From: Zea mays
Taxonomy: Eukaryota; Streptophyta; Magnoliopsida; Poales; Poaceae
Assembly: GCF_902167145.1 (NCBI RefSeq)
Contig: NC_050104.1
Location: 93,941,849-94,005,848, forward strand
DNA: 64,000 bases
Reading direction: 5' to 3'
The notes beneath the pieces were generated by a model, which was given only the letters and a program-made list of their open reading frames with translations, ran no database searches and was not told the DNA's origin. The position numbers and the translations under genes are program-made. Below, in pieces: positions 11,056 through 21,898 of the stretch (position 1 is the first letter of the stretch; every line of letters begins with the position of its first letter).

Positions 11056-12264
11056 GGCCCGGGCGAAATCCACCCAAAACTTCGCTCGAACCCTTTGTGA
11101 ATTTCAAACTCGAAGGCAAAACGATTTTTCCGTTCCTCGAACGACTCGCGCACGCGCAACAGGTACCCTGCGAGTCGCCCGTCCCGTCGCATTAACTCCC
11201 TGGCAGGACACACGTCTCCTCTGGCAGGCGGGTGGACACCGTTTCGCCTCCGTCGTGATGACTGCCTCAAAAAAGGTGTGCCACACTGTTTCAAAATATC
11301 TCCTTTCTTCCTTTCCTCTCTCTTTTCTCTCTCCATAGGGATCGAGAAAGGGGACATTTTGAAGGAGCCCTTCGCAACAAAAGAAACGGGCCCCGAGCCC
11401 TCCTACTGATCAGGGGTTCGAAGGTTGCGCCCTGCGGGGTTCGGCGACCGCCCTAGAGCACTCGGGCTCCGAGCCCTTTACTGATCAGGGGTTCGAAGGC
11501 TGGCCCCTCGTAGGGATTCGACAGCCGCCCCAGAACATGCAGAGTCAGGGATGACCCTAGGTACGTCCGTTACATGGCTAAGGCTCGGGCTACGCTCCCG
11601 AGGTACCCTAAGACATTTCCGAGACCAGCGGGAACAGTTTGTAATGGAATCCCACCGAAGGGAGGCATCGAGCCCTCGGACCCTATCGAATGGGTCCGGG
11701 TCCAGCAAATCACCTACAAGTACTTTTAGAGCGCGCCTCTGGGCCACTAGCCGACCCTTATCGAACAGGGCTCGGGCGTCCGCTCGGATTACCCAATAGC
11801 AACTCACTGGAAACACCATGTTCAGCGCCCACCGAGGGTAACATGGCGTGTTCCCCCCTCCTCCTTGCGGAAAGGCGACGAAGGGGCGTACAATAAAAAG
11901 CCGAGACGGTCCTCGATCGTCCTCTTGCTCCATGCAGAGTCTCGGAGGCTGCTCTCGCACCAGACTACGGCCAAATTGTTGACCACGTAGACAAATCAGC
12001 TTAAAAACTCGGAGCCTGACCATGCACCCGGGCTGCGGCCAGGCCGCATGAGGGAACAACAAGGCCGACCGAGGAATCACAAGAAGAATTAAGACCTCAG
12101 AGGAGTCAAACTACTCCTCCGAGGCCTCGGGGGCTACACCCGACGGGTGCGCTCGTGCGCACCCATCGGAACAAAATATAACCGAGAAAGGCTAGTCCCC
12201 TTGCAAAAAATCTGGCAGAACCTCCAAGCGAGTGCCTACACTCCCTTTGAGGCTCGGGGGCTAC
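11056..12264 (+). other. E1 3' spacer and polypurine tract
   Basis: I see no gene here. A short repeat ACTGATCAGGGGTTCGAAGG occurs near 11407 and 11480 within GC-rich sequence containing TCGGGCTCCGAGCCC-type palindromes. The last bases before the LTR, GGCTCGGGGGCTAC (12251-12264), make a plausible polypurine tract. Confidence 0.55.
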
Positions 12265-12794
12265 TGTCGGGTACCGTAATTAGGGGTACCCCAATACTCC
12301 TAAGCATGGCTGGAAAACATCTTCAAAATAGACCATAAAGACTGGTAAGCACAGCTCAAAGTTAAAGCCTCATCTACCAAGGGACGCGATATCGTCTCGC
12401 CCGCGCCTGGCCTCGGGCAAGAACAGTAGTCCCGGACGGATTCATGCCTCGCCCGAGGGCCTCCTCAGGCAGTGGGCGCACCCCCGGCTCGCCCGAGGCT
12501 AAGCTCGGGCAAACTTTGTCGTATAGCAACCTCGGCCAAATCGCCTTACCACCGACCGTATCGCATGCACATTTAATGCAGGGATCACCTGACACCTTAT
12601 CCTGACACGCGCGCCTTAGTTGGCAAGGTCGAAATGACCGCAGTCACTTCGCCCCTTTACTGATCGTTCTGACAGGACAACAACACTATTCACCCCGTTC
12701 CAACTACTGTGCCAACCACCAGGGTAAGACTAACAACAGTAAGTCATGGCCCCTCCCGAGTTCAGCCTCGGGCGCAACAGGGAGCTCCGCCTTG

Positions 12795-13130
12795 CCCGAC
12801 CCTAGGCCTCGGCCTCGGCCTCGGCCTCGGGAGAAGGTCCCCACCACGCCCGACCTCAGCCTCGGCCTCAGGAGGAGTCACAACCTCGCCCGACCTCGGC
12901 CTCGGGAGGAGTCACAACCTCGCCCAACCCCAGGCCTCGACCTCAGCCTCGGCCTTGGGAGAAAGTCTCTGCCTCGCCCGACCCCAGGCCTCGGCCTCAG
13001 CCTCGGCCTCGGGAGAAGGTCCCCGCGTCGCCCGACCTCAGCCTCGGCCTCAGGAGGAGTCACAACCTCGCCCGACCTCAACCTCGGCCTCAGGAGAAGT
13101 CACCGCCTCGCCCGACCTCGGCCTCGGACC
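12795..13130. repeat. CCTCGG-rich low-complexity tract in E1 LTR
   Basis: CCTCGGCCTCGGCCTCGG runs alternate with CTCGCCCGACCTCGG units and AGGAGTCACAAC spacers. The C-rich/G-rich asymmetry gives G-run-bearing sequence on the minus strand. The tract makes the overlapping open frames meaningless. Confidence 0.8.
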
Positions 13131-13420
13131 GACTACGCTATAGGGGATACATCATTACCCTACCCCTAGCTAGCCGCCTCAGGCTACAAAGGAACAAGAG
13201 CGGTGTCACATCTAGATTACTCCGGCAATAGGTAATGATGGTTCCCTGCATGCGTCCATGACGTTGATTGTTCTCAGCTCTCTACGAAGGCAAAGAAACG
13301 TCAGCAGGACCCAGGGCCACACCGCCAGCTACGCTTCTACAGGGCTCAAGCACTTCTCCGCCGGCCATGTTAGCACATAGCTACACCCCCATATGTACAG
13401 CTGGACCATCCCCTTGTATC

Positions 13421-13428
13421 TATAAAAG
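13421..13428 (+). promoter_or_regulatory. TATA box of E1 3' LTR
   Basis: TATAAAAG matches the box at 283-290 in the 5' LTR. It could drive transcription into the flanking E2 antisense gene at 13910, which lies on the same strand. Confidence 0.65.
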
Positions 13429-13909
13429 GGGATGCCCAGGGCCTTCCCACGACACGCAGAGAGAGGGGAAAAAGGCGGAGGACGCTACTTAGACGACTCA
13501 CTTCAAGGCCAAACCCTCTCTCGTGAAGCTTGTAACCCCTACTACAAGCACCCCGGTGCAAGATAATATAAGCCTCATCCCCCCTCTTGTGTTTCATCTT
13601 GCATCAATCCATCTGGGCAGGGACACGCAGCGTCAAATTCACTAGTCGGTTGAGGGTCCTCGTGGGTCCAAAACGCCGACACTTGGCGTGGGCAGCCTGA
13701 TGGGACGCGAAATGGTTCGTCTGCTGCGTTGCGCTTGGGTTGCATGGGGGTCTGGTTAACCTTCCACTCGTCACAGCTGCATTTGTTGCGGCGTATCTCC
13801 CTGGCGCTCTACCTTAGGTAGTGTGGTCCGTGCCCCTACGTTCTGCCTCTCAGAGACCCCCTCCTATTGTTCTTCTTTCTTGTGTCGTTTTGGCTTACTC
13901 CCCGCGTTT

Positions 13910-16521
13910 ATGGCGTCATTCCCAGCTAGCTCGATCAAAGAGAGTCGTCTCTGTGGTCTAGAGAAGAAAGGGCTCATCCCCCCAAAGGATGTCTCGAGAT
14001 GGAGATTGGAGAGCGAGGGAGAAGTGGTCTATCCCAAGGACGACAAGGTGGTTGTACTCGCGTCTTTTTATTAACGCGGGTTCGGACTCCCCTACATCCC
14101 GTTGTAAGAGGGCTTCTTCATTACTATCAGCTAGAGGTGTAGAACCTTCATCCCAATGTCATTCTTCCCATGGCGTGCTTTATCACATTGTGTGAGGCGT
14201 TCATGGGGATCGACCCGCACTGGGGCTGTAGCAATACCTCTTTAGCGTGCAAGTGTCTTTGGGCCACGGCGACTAGTCGCATGTTGGATCGGTCAACATT
14301 CAAGTCTGAACCGGATGGAAAAATAAGTACCTCAAGGTGCCCCTTCCCTCCTCCATTCGATATGAAGGTGAGTGGTTTTATGCCCAAAATATCGCCGGGA
14401 GTTCCCCGCAGTTTACTAGTCGGGAATTGACTTTAGTGGAGGAGTGGCACTCCGGGACTGACGCGGTGCAAAAGGGACAGGTGGATCATCTTCTGTCAGC
14501 GATTGGGATGTTGAAGCAACGAGATCTCTCTGGTGCACGGCTGGTTCGCGTCTTCATGCACCATATGATCCATCCATTAATGGCCCACCAGAGACCGATG
14601 CATCAGTTTTCTGGTGTCAACGACCCCTTTTGCCATGCTTTCACGCCGTTAGCGTCGTCTGAGATTGAGGCTCGGGTGAGGGTCGTCACAGCTCTTCCAT
14701 CAGGCTCCTTCATGGACGAGGATTCACCCCATCCTCTCAAAAAGAACATTGTATGTGATTTGGTAGATTTTCTTCTCTTGGTGTTCTTCGCTCTGCTTCC
14801 TTTTATTGTTCTGATGTGGGTTTTACAGGAATTGATCCCCTGGTGCCCTGCCCTCTCCACCTCCCAGAGGCCGTCGTTGCCAAGAACAATTAGAAGCAGA
14901 AACGTGGTGCGAGAGGAGAGACCTTGGCAGAGCGCGTGAAGCGCCTCAAAGTGAAGAAGGGGGGAATGGCCTCCCATCCAACTTGTGCGAAATCGGGGAT
15001 CCACTCTCCCCCTTCTTCCACAGGTTCTGGGGGACAAGCATTCCGGCGACAGTGGGTGGCCCGTCCCGTCATGGTGATGCCCAGGCCAGCTCTAGTGCCG
15101 ACGGCCCGAGGGAGGTACTGGCCATGGCCCCGCTACGTCTGAGGTGTTAATAACACGCCGCATGGAGGTTGCCGTCTTCGAGCGCTTCGAGGGAGGAGCC
15201 GACCAGGCTGCTGCGCCAAGGGTGACCTACCGAAAGCGCTCCTCTCGGTGGGTCGTCGGTCTTGTGTTTTTGCTGTGGGCTTTCGTCCTTTGCCTTTGCT
15301 TCTTTCAGACTTTTAGATTAGCACTCATGTCCTACATAAGTCAATGAAGGACACAACGATAATGACGAAGGCGGGTTTCGCGTACGCTTCAACCCATGCG
15401 CCGTGGCTCTAGGGGTGCAGCTTGGCGCTGCTCCCCCTGAACCGTCAGTCCATGTTGCCTAGGCTTTGGTGGCTGACATGCCCGTCCTCTAGGAAGCTTC
15501 ACAAACGAAGGTGGTTGTTCTGCTTCCGCAGCCGTCGTTCGCGACCCCCTCTTCCCCAGGTGTCGCTGGGCGATATGGGGCGGTGGTGCCCCGGATGCAA
15601 CTCTGCCTTCAGGGTTGTTGACCTATCGTCGTTGTCTGTCGCTACCTCTTCATTCACGAGGGCCACTCCGGTTGTTGAGGCTGACAGGGGGCATCCCCTT
15701 CCTCCCTCCGACGCGCCGCGAGCGGGCGCAGAGGAATGGAGCCGTGTGGAGTCGCCTTCCTTGCGGGCCAACATGAGTCTTGAAGTCATTGGGCAAATGC
15801 TTAGCAATCTCGGGGAGGCGGTGTCGATTGCCTAGGCATCGATCACGCAGGATCTTGTTCCTTACGGGGAGGTAAGGGCTTATGCCCGACGGTACCTTTT
15901 CTTTGTCTTCCGACTATTCTTCCGCTCATCGCCTGGTGTGCCTTTTGTAGCATCTTCTCAAGCGATTGGCAACCAAGGCTGAGGCATTGTAGGCCGCCCA
16001 CCATGAACCAAACTGGTGCGTGCAGAGGCTGCCCGTTCTGAGGTGATGGAGCGTGAGCTCGTCGAGCTTCGGCGCGCCGCGAATCTCATCTGCAAAGCGA
16101 AGTGGTGCTCCTCTGTTCGGATGTTTGACAATGCTCGGGATGACGTTGACCACCTCCGGGAAGGGGGTCCCGACTCTAGAAAACCCTTCACGAGACAACA
16201 CTTAGCACCGGTGAGGCTGAATCGTCTCTTAAAAAGGTTAACTCCCGTTTGGAGGAGGCGACCGTAGAGCTCATGCGGGCATGCAAGGAAATCAAAGGTT
16301 GCCTTTTCTTTTCGTCCTCTAGCACCCGTGTTACTTACCTCTTTGAGGTTTTCCATACCCTTTTCTCTTCTCTTTAGAGCTTTGAAAGCTATCCTCCCGG
16401 GTCGAGGAGGGTAGGAGGTCGGCACGGGAGGCAATAGTGGCGGTGGAGACCCAGATGAAAGAGCTCTCCCATACTCGTGAAAGCGTCGTGGCTTTATCGG
16501 CTCAGGCAGCGACCACACTTT
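13910..16521 (+). pseudogene. E2 accessory gene (Transposase_28-like), first part
   Basis: The ATG at 13910 starts MASFPASSIKESRLCGLEKK, followed by GLIPPKDVSRWRLE, DDKVVVLASFY and ACFITLCEAFMGIDPHWG. These are the hallmarks of the plant 'putative gypsy type transposon' domain. Introns with good borders are seen at 14751-14828 (GTATGT...TTTACAG), 15872-15950 (GTAAGG...TTTTGTAG) and 16298-16377 (GTTGCC...CTTTAG). Frameshifts near 14070 and 14340 and further stops disable it. E3 interrupts it at 16522. It is antisense to the E2 gag-pol remnants. Biochemical role unknown. Confidence 0.75.
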
Positions 16522-17001
16522 TGTTGGAACTTGCTCTCCCGGGCAAGTTGATCCAACGGGGGAGTGGAAAGAATGCAAGCAAGGTTTAACGTGGGATAAC
16601 AATTGCTCTGTTAAGCCGGCCTCTCAAGGGCACTGTACGGGGGTATTTATAGGTACTCGAGCGGCCAACGTCCCAAGGCAAGGACGTTTATGCCCTCGGG
16701 TACCCGGGTTATCCCCAGAATATTCCCATAAAGGGAGGTTACAAACCGTCATTACAGAAAAGCTATTATAGATTAGGCCCGTAACACGCTTGTCCAAGCG
16801 AGGCCCGTTACAGTGGGCCAAATTCCACGTGGGCCTCCGGGCGAGATGAACACGCGGGATTAGCAGACTTCGTCGGAGTCTGGCCTTCATCTTGCAGTGG
16901 AGAGGACGAAGGGCAACCGTGCCGATAATCTCGCCTTCGTTGATGTAGCGAAGTGACGAAGGCTTCGTGCGAAGGGTAGCGTCTTCGCCTTCGCCCCAAC
17001 A
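16522..17001 (-). repeat. E3 3' LTR
   Basis: It starts TGTTGGAACTTGCTCTCCCG and ends CCCCAACA in plus orientation. It is preceded by ACTTT. The minus strand contains TATAAATACC near 16645, a likely promoter box. Confidence 0.92.
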
Positions 17002-17168
17002 TTTGCCCTCCGACGGACCAGTTCGATTGAGTCATCTAGTGCCGAAGACGTCGCTAGATGGTGGAGACGCTGCCCTCGCTCGAAGTGGTCCCGCGGGGGT
17101 TTTTTATGTGACCTTTGATGGACGTGGCAGTGTTGGACTGCAGGTTTCCCGAAGCGTCGCGTCGTGTG

Positions 17169-17176
17169 TATAAAAA
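17169..17176 (+). promoter_or_regulatory. TATA box of the E3 accessory gene
   Basis: TATAAAAA lies 168 bases inside the LTR edge and 164 bases before the accessory ATG at 17333, on the strand opposite to gag-pol. The sequence between has no other ATG-led long frame. Equivalent boxes occur in E4 and probably E1. Confidence 0.65.
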
Positions 17177-17332
17177 GGGTGGCGCGGTGCGGGCTGACTC
17201 TCACCTTTGCGTGCGCCAAAAACCCTAGACTCTTGAAACCGCTCGTCCGCTCGCCTGCCCTCCTGGTTCCTCTGCAGCAGAGATCTGGCTCGCGTTAAGC
17301 AAACCGCACGCCGCCACCAACGGTACGTAGCG

Positions 17333-20300
17333 ATGTCGTCTTCTTCCTCATCTGCTGCAAATGCGCCGCCGGCCGATTCGTCATCCGAAGATACCTTGAG
17401 CGATTTGGCGGCGGTGGAGTTACAGCCGAGCCACACGGTGGAGTTCGGCATTTCGAGGATTTCCTCGATTCGCGTGCAGGACATGCAGCAGTTGGGGTAT
17501 TTTGGGGATGGTGTTGGGCACGTCCCGGGGGCGGAAGAGATTCCTGAGCCTGAGGGCGAGTTAGTGGTGTTTGAGGCGTTCTTCGTTGCCGGCCTTCGCC
17601 TGCCTGCGCATCGTTTTGTGGCGGAGGTCCTGCAGAGGTTTGAGGTCCAGGTCCACCAGTTGACACCTAATGTCGTGGTGGCCCTGGCGAAGTACGTCTG
17701 GGTAGTGACTTCGTACGGCGGTCAGCGTTCCATAGAGGTCTTCGCCAAGAATTACTATCTGCATTGGCAAAAGAGAAAGATTGGAAACAAGATTGCACAG
17801 TTTAGATCATGCACCTTCACGCCGAGGACCAGAAAGACTTCGGCGGAAGTCGTGGAGTTAGTTCCCTGTGCTCGCAATAAGTGGGGCAACTGGTGGGATT
17901 ATTGGTTTTATGTTTCGAGAAGCGAAGTCGAAGACCTCCTAGGGCTCACCGTGGTCGTGATGTGCTCCCATTGTTATGTGGCATTCCCACAATTTGAGGT
18001 GGCAGAGGATGATGAGGACGAAGGGGCCCTCCGGTGCGCTGCCCGCATGAGTAGCGGACGTGATTTGGTTGAGGAGTTTATTGGTTATGGAGTGTGGCCC
18101 CTGGCGCATGGCTGGGTGCTGGGTGCTGGGTGAAGTATGCCCTCGCCAGATGCCTACTTTAGGCCAGCAGCTGGTGCGAAGTCTGACCTTCTCTTTGGAT
18201 CTGCGCGGCCGAGACCTAGCCGCGTTCGTTCGTGAAGTGGAGGATGGGGCTGTGAGGATTGTGGGGAGGTATGCGCCGAGGACGGAGAGTCTGCGGAGTT
18301 GGGATATCCGAGGTTCCAACGTTCGCTTGAATCGGGTCTTCAAGTTAAATTGTTTGCCATACGGTGGTTACCCTGGAGATGACGCTGCTGCGGCTGGTGA
18401 CCGCCGCGGGAAAAAACCAGTGGCCGTGGCTGAGGAAGGCCCTTCGCGGGAGGCTGCCCCAACCACTAAGAAGAGAAAAATAGGTACTACAGTGGGGGGG
18501 GGGGGTTGGGGGTCTCTGACCGATTTGCTTTGGAGTTGATGGGGACTTGCGGGGCCCTCGGGGGAAGGATGTCTTCGCCCGAGCTTCAGGAGTCTTCAGC
18601 GCGAATGCTGAAGGTTACCGGGGGTCGATGGCCAAGGAACGTTCCGATTCCCCGTGCGGCCGACGAGGACATATTTACGTCTCTTATGGCCCGTGAGTTG
18701 AAGATTTTTCTTTATGGACGGAATATTGCTGCTATTGTATCGGTAGTGATGGACAAGGATCGTCAAGATGCGGTGCGGAAGCGCCGGGCAATTACTAGGG
18801 TCGGGGACCCTATGCGCGAGGTGAAGCGGGCGCGGGGAGGCGTGAAGTCCACCGCCCCTGGCAGCAGCAAACCACCGCTGGCGGCGAAGCTTGCCGTCCC
18901 CGGGCCCAGCAAGTCTTCGGTGGGTCCGAGGGCTGCCGCTTCTGGCGCGGGCAAGCCGCCCTCGGCTGAGCCTACGAAGGAGCGAAGGCCATCGTCGCCG
19001 GTGCACACCGACGAAGCGGCGGCGGTGGTGCCGATTTTGACACGGACATCTGTGTGGATGATTACCTCATTGGTGAGTTTTTTTGGATAGCAATGATGGA
19101 CAAGGTTATGGTGCAGGGTCGGATGCGGGGCAGCTGGCTGTTGTCCTGGGTTCGGTGGCAGCCACTACGCCTACGGCAGCGGGTGGAGCGAAGGGTACTT
19201 CGCAGGACCCATGGTCCAAATTCTACGCCAGCGGCGAGATTTCGTCAGCCACCGCCGCTAGGGACGTGGCGGGCTTTGTGTCCCAGCAGCTGAAGCATGT
19301 AAGTCATCTTAGACTTTGTTGGTTTGTTGTTTTGATGTGGTTGCGAATCTGATGATTTTTTCGTGGCAGGCGGCCGCCTTCGCCGACCATGTTGCGTCGG
19401 GCGCCTTGACTTCGGAGTTCGCTGCCGAGAGGCAACGACTCGAGGGCAGGATCGAGCGCCTCCGAGCGCAGCATGTGGATGCTGTTCGGGACAAGTCAGC
19501 TGCAGAAAATAAGAGCCCCAGGCTATCGGAGAGGTTGGCGGCTGCGGAGGCCGAGAAGGCGGATCTTAGGCGTCAGTTGGCGGAGGAGAGGAGGGACATA
19601 AACAGAGCCTGTGCTGAGGCGCAGGCTGCGCAAGCTGCGCAAGCTGAGGCCAAACTTGCGCGGACAGAGGGCAGTCTGGCCCACCAACGCACCAAAGAGA
19701 TGGAGATGAGGCTCGGCGGCCTGCGCGACCGCTTGGACAAAATGGAGGCCTCGACGCGTGCGGAGGTCGAGCGGACGCATTCGCAGCTCGTGGACGCGTA
19801 CCGGGAGCTGGGTGCGCGGACCGCTCCCTTCGAAGCGCCCGGTCAGGATGTGGGCCTCTGCTTCCTTGGGTGGCTACAGGAGGAGCTGGAGGTGCTCCCG
19901 ACAATTGTGACGGGCCTCATGTCCTTCGCCTACCTCATCACCTGTGAGGGGGCAGTGAATGCCTTGTCCCGTGAGGGATGTGGACACTTTGAGGTCTTCG
20001 ACCAGTCGGACAAAGGCTTCGAGCGCGGAATCTTCCAGGTCGAGGACCCAGTTCTGAAGCGTTCGGCTGGGGCGCTTTTCGACAGGATGTGGGACCCTCA
20101 CAGCCGAGAGACTGTCCGGGAGAGGTCTGACCGGGCAATGGATCAGGTAAAGGTGCATCTGTGTGATTGTATGTGTGGGTATGTGTGTATTTATGTGGTT
20201 ATTGAATGAATGTGCTATTGCTCTAGATGGCGCATGATGAAGAGGTCGAGGACCTCGGCGATCTGGACAGCATATTGCCCGAGGCGTCGGGGGCGGAGCC

Positions 20301-20463
20301 GGCGCCACCATCCGATGCTGGCGAGGGCCCCTCAGCGACTGGAGCTGGCGAAGACCCCGCACCAGCCACTGCGCTGACGAGTGAGGACGCCTCGAAGGTG
20401 GTGGGCGAACCAGCTGCCGAAGACCCAGCGGCGTCGGTCGGGCCTTCGCAGGTGGCGGAATAG
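17333..20463 (+). pseudogene. E3 antisense accessory gene (Transposase_28-like plus coiled coil)
   Basis: The first exon (MSSSSSSAANAPPADSSSED) has the conserved block VVFEAFFVAGLRLPAHRFVA and a later NWWDYWFYVSRSEVEDLLGL. Introns with GT-AG borders occur at 19299-19369 and 20147-20226. The exon at 19370-20146 encodes an Ala/Glu/Arg-rich coiled coil (ADLRRQLAEERRDINRACAE) and the last exon an acidic Pro/Ala tail ending in TAG at 20463. Two breaks are seen: a run of CTGGGTG units near 18109-18132 that shifts the frame, and a G-run near 18489-18500. The protein may bind nucleic acid or protein via the coiled coil, but no function is established. Confidence 0.78.
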
Positions 20464-20576
20464 GGGCTAGGGCTTTTAAGTGTAAACTTCTGTTTTTGTG
20501 ATACAGAACCTCGGTTGCTACGCAGGTTCTGACGTTTGGGCCTGCGCAAGCAACCACGACTGCCAATACTGATTTT

Positions 20577-21041
20577 GTGGCGGCCTCGACCGTAGTGCCT
20601 GCCAATGATAATTTATTTGGCTCTGGATCTGAGTGTTTTGAGTCTGATGGTGAGTCTGGGAGTTTATTTTCCTGGACGGAGGAGTCCTCGGATGAAGGCT
20701 TGGATTATTTTGCTGCGTTAGATGTGGCCGCAGTGGAGTCTTCGCCGCGTGTGGAGGGTGTCGGGGATCTTCCTAATGCGTGTACCGAGTATAGGCGACG
20801 AATGGTGGTGTCGAAACACATTGTGGATGAGTTTTCGCGAAGTGGTAGGTGCCGTCGTATGGGGATGGAGCGTGACCGTCTTCGAGTAGACCGGGTTGGT
20901 AAACGAGAATTGTTGTCCTCGCCGATTGGGGCAAGCATAGGTGAGGGGGATCTACGAAATCTTTTTGAGGGTGAGAAATTGAGGATAATGTTGTTCAATT
21001 ACAGGGAGATGGGTATCATCCCAAAGGTTGAGCCGATGTAA
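20577..21041 (+). CDS. Second E3 plus-strand ORF, unknown function
   Basis: This 154-codon frame follows the accessory gene by about 110 bases. It is acidic at the start (SGSECFESDGESGSLFSWTE) and basic later (GRCRRMGMERDRLRVDRVGK), ending with GASIGEGDLRNLFE and LFNYREMGIIPKVEPM. The composition looks coding and it is intact. It might be a further exon of the accessory gene joined by splicing across 20464-20576 rather than a separate gene. I do not recognise a domain. Confidence 0.5.
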   Translation: MAASTVVPANDNLFGSGSECFESDGESGSLFSWTEESSDEGLDYFAALDVAAVESSPRVEGVGDLPNACTEYRRRMVVSKHIVDEFSRSGRCRRMGMERDRLRVDRVGKRELLSSPIGASIGEGDLRNLFEGEKLRIMLFNYREMGIIPKVEPM

Positions 21042-21129
21042 TATATGATGCCCTCGCCGTGTGTATGTACTGTAATTTGTATTGTAATGTGGCATGTTGG
21101 CCGTGTTCGCACGCCTGTGCTGATCCGAC

Positions 21130-21615
21130 TGCACCCGTGGACGACTTTTGCGCGGAGTGTAGATTGACGTTCTTGTGCTGTTCCGGCGGCACCCTTAGGC
21201 GACTTTTGCACGGAGTGTCTTTTTAATAAAAGACTTCGATTGACGCACTTTGTTGTTCTATTCCGACTGCACCCTTAGGTGACTTTTGCGCGGAATCTCT
21301 TTCTAATAAAAGACTTCGATTAACGCACTTGTTGTGCTATTCCGGCTGCACTCTTAGGTGACATTTTGCGCGGGGTGTCTTTTTGATTAAAGACTTCGAT
21401 TAACGCACTTGTTGTGCTATTTCGGCTACACCCTTAGGCGACTTTCGCGTGGAATCTCTTTCTAATAAAAGACTTTGATTAATGCACTTGTTGTGCTATT
21501 CCGGCTGCACCCTTAGGCGACTTTTTGCGCGGAGTGTCTTTTTGATAAAAGACTTCGATTAACGCACTTGTTGTGCTATTCTGGCTGCACCCTTAGGCGA
21601 CTTTTGCGCAGAGTG
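21130..21615 (+). repeat. 79 bp tandem repeats with AATAAA, between convergent E3 genes
   Basis: About seven copies of a roughly 79-base unit share the core GCACCCTTAGGCGACTTTTG. Units also carry TAATAAAAGACTTCGATTAA; the AATAAA hexamer is intact at 21225, 21305 and 21464 and altered (GATTAAA, GATAAAA) in two other units. The array sits between the end of the plus-strand accessory genes and the end of minus-strand integrase. Confidence 0.88.
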
Positions 21616-21898
21616 TCGCACGCGAGGGTAGTCTGCGCTACCTGTCGCGGTGACTTCGGAGTGGTCGAATGCCGAAGACCGTCGATGCGGTCTTTTTTGA
21701 CGCGTTGTATCTGAGTTTTTGTTTTTGCGGGGGCTTTTGTAGGTATATTACATGGCTCCGCCTCATTAAAAACCTCACCCCCTGGGAGGAAAAGAGTGCG
21801 GGCCAGAATAGTATTGTTTGGTGGATTACAAGGGCGCATGTGCCCTGAGGGTTAAACAAAAAATTTGCGGAGATTATCAATGTTCTAGGAGTGCTCTA

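Larger units (their letters stand above)
1..13681 (+). mobile_element. E1: Gypsy (Tat-type) LTR retrotransposon, 5' end cut by window
   Basis: The last 544 bases of the 5' LTR, a primer-binding site, gag, protease, a truncated polymerase, an antisense accessory gene, a purine-rich tract and a full 3' LTR follow in order. The LTR ends are TGTCGG and CCGACA. Comparing bases 1-544 with the end of the 3' LTR by eye gives about 25 substitutions and one indel (about 4.6%), mostly C/T and G/A changes. That suggests roughly 1.8 million years at the commonly used grass LTR rate of 1.3e-8 per site per year. The left flank lies outside the window, so no target duplication can be confirmed; the first bases to the right are CTTGG. 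Because the right flank is E2 sequence, E1 probably sits inside E2. The element cannot move on its own. Confidence 0.88.
12265..13681 (+). repeat. E1 3' LTR (complete, 1417 bp)
   Basis: It begins TGTCGGGTACCGTAATTAGG and ends GCCGACA. The last 543 bases match window positions 1-544. It carries the promoter region and a low-complexity CTCGGC tract. Confidence 0.9.

Noticed and set aside
12709..13130. Possible CRISPR-like repeat-spacer pattern
   Set aside because: Units are degenerate and of variable length, and the context is a plant LTR.
12709..13169. Pro/Arg/Leu-rich ORFs in the E1 LTR
   Set aside because: They come from the CCTCGG low-complexity repeat in a non-coding LTR.
13679..13700. 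CTTGGCG after the E1 3' LTR as a second primer-binding site (tandem elements sharing an LTR)
   Set aside because: The following bases do not match the E1 site or gag leader, and the sequence continues as the start of the E2 accessory gene.
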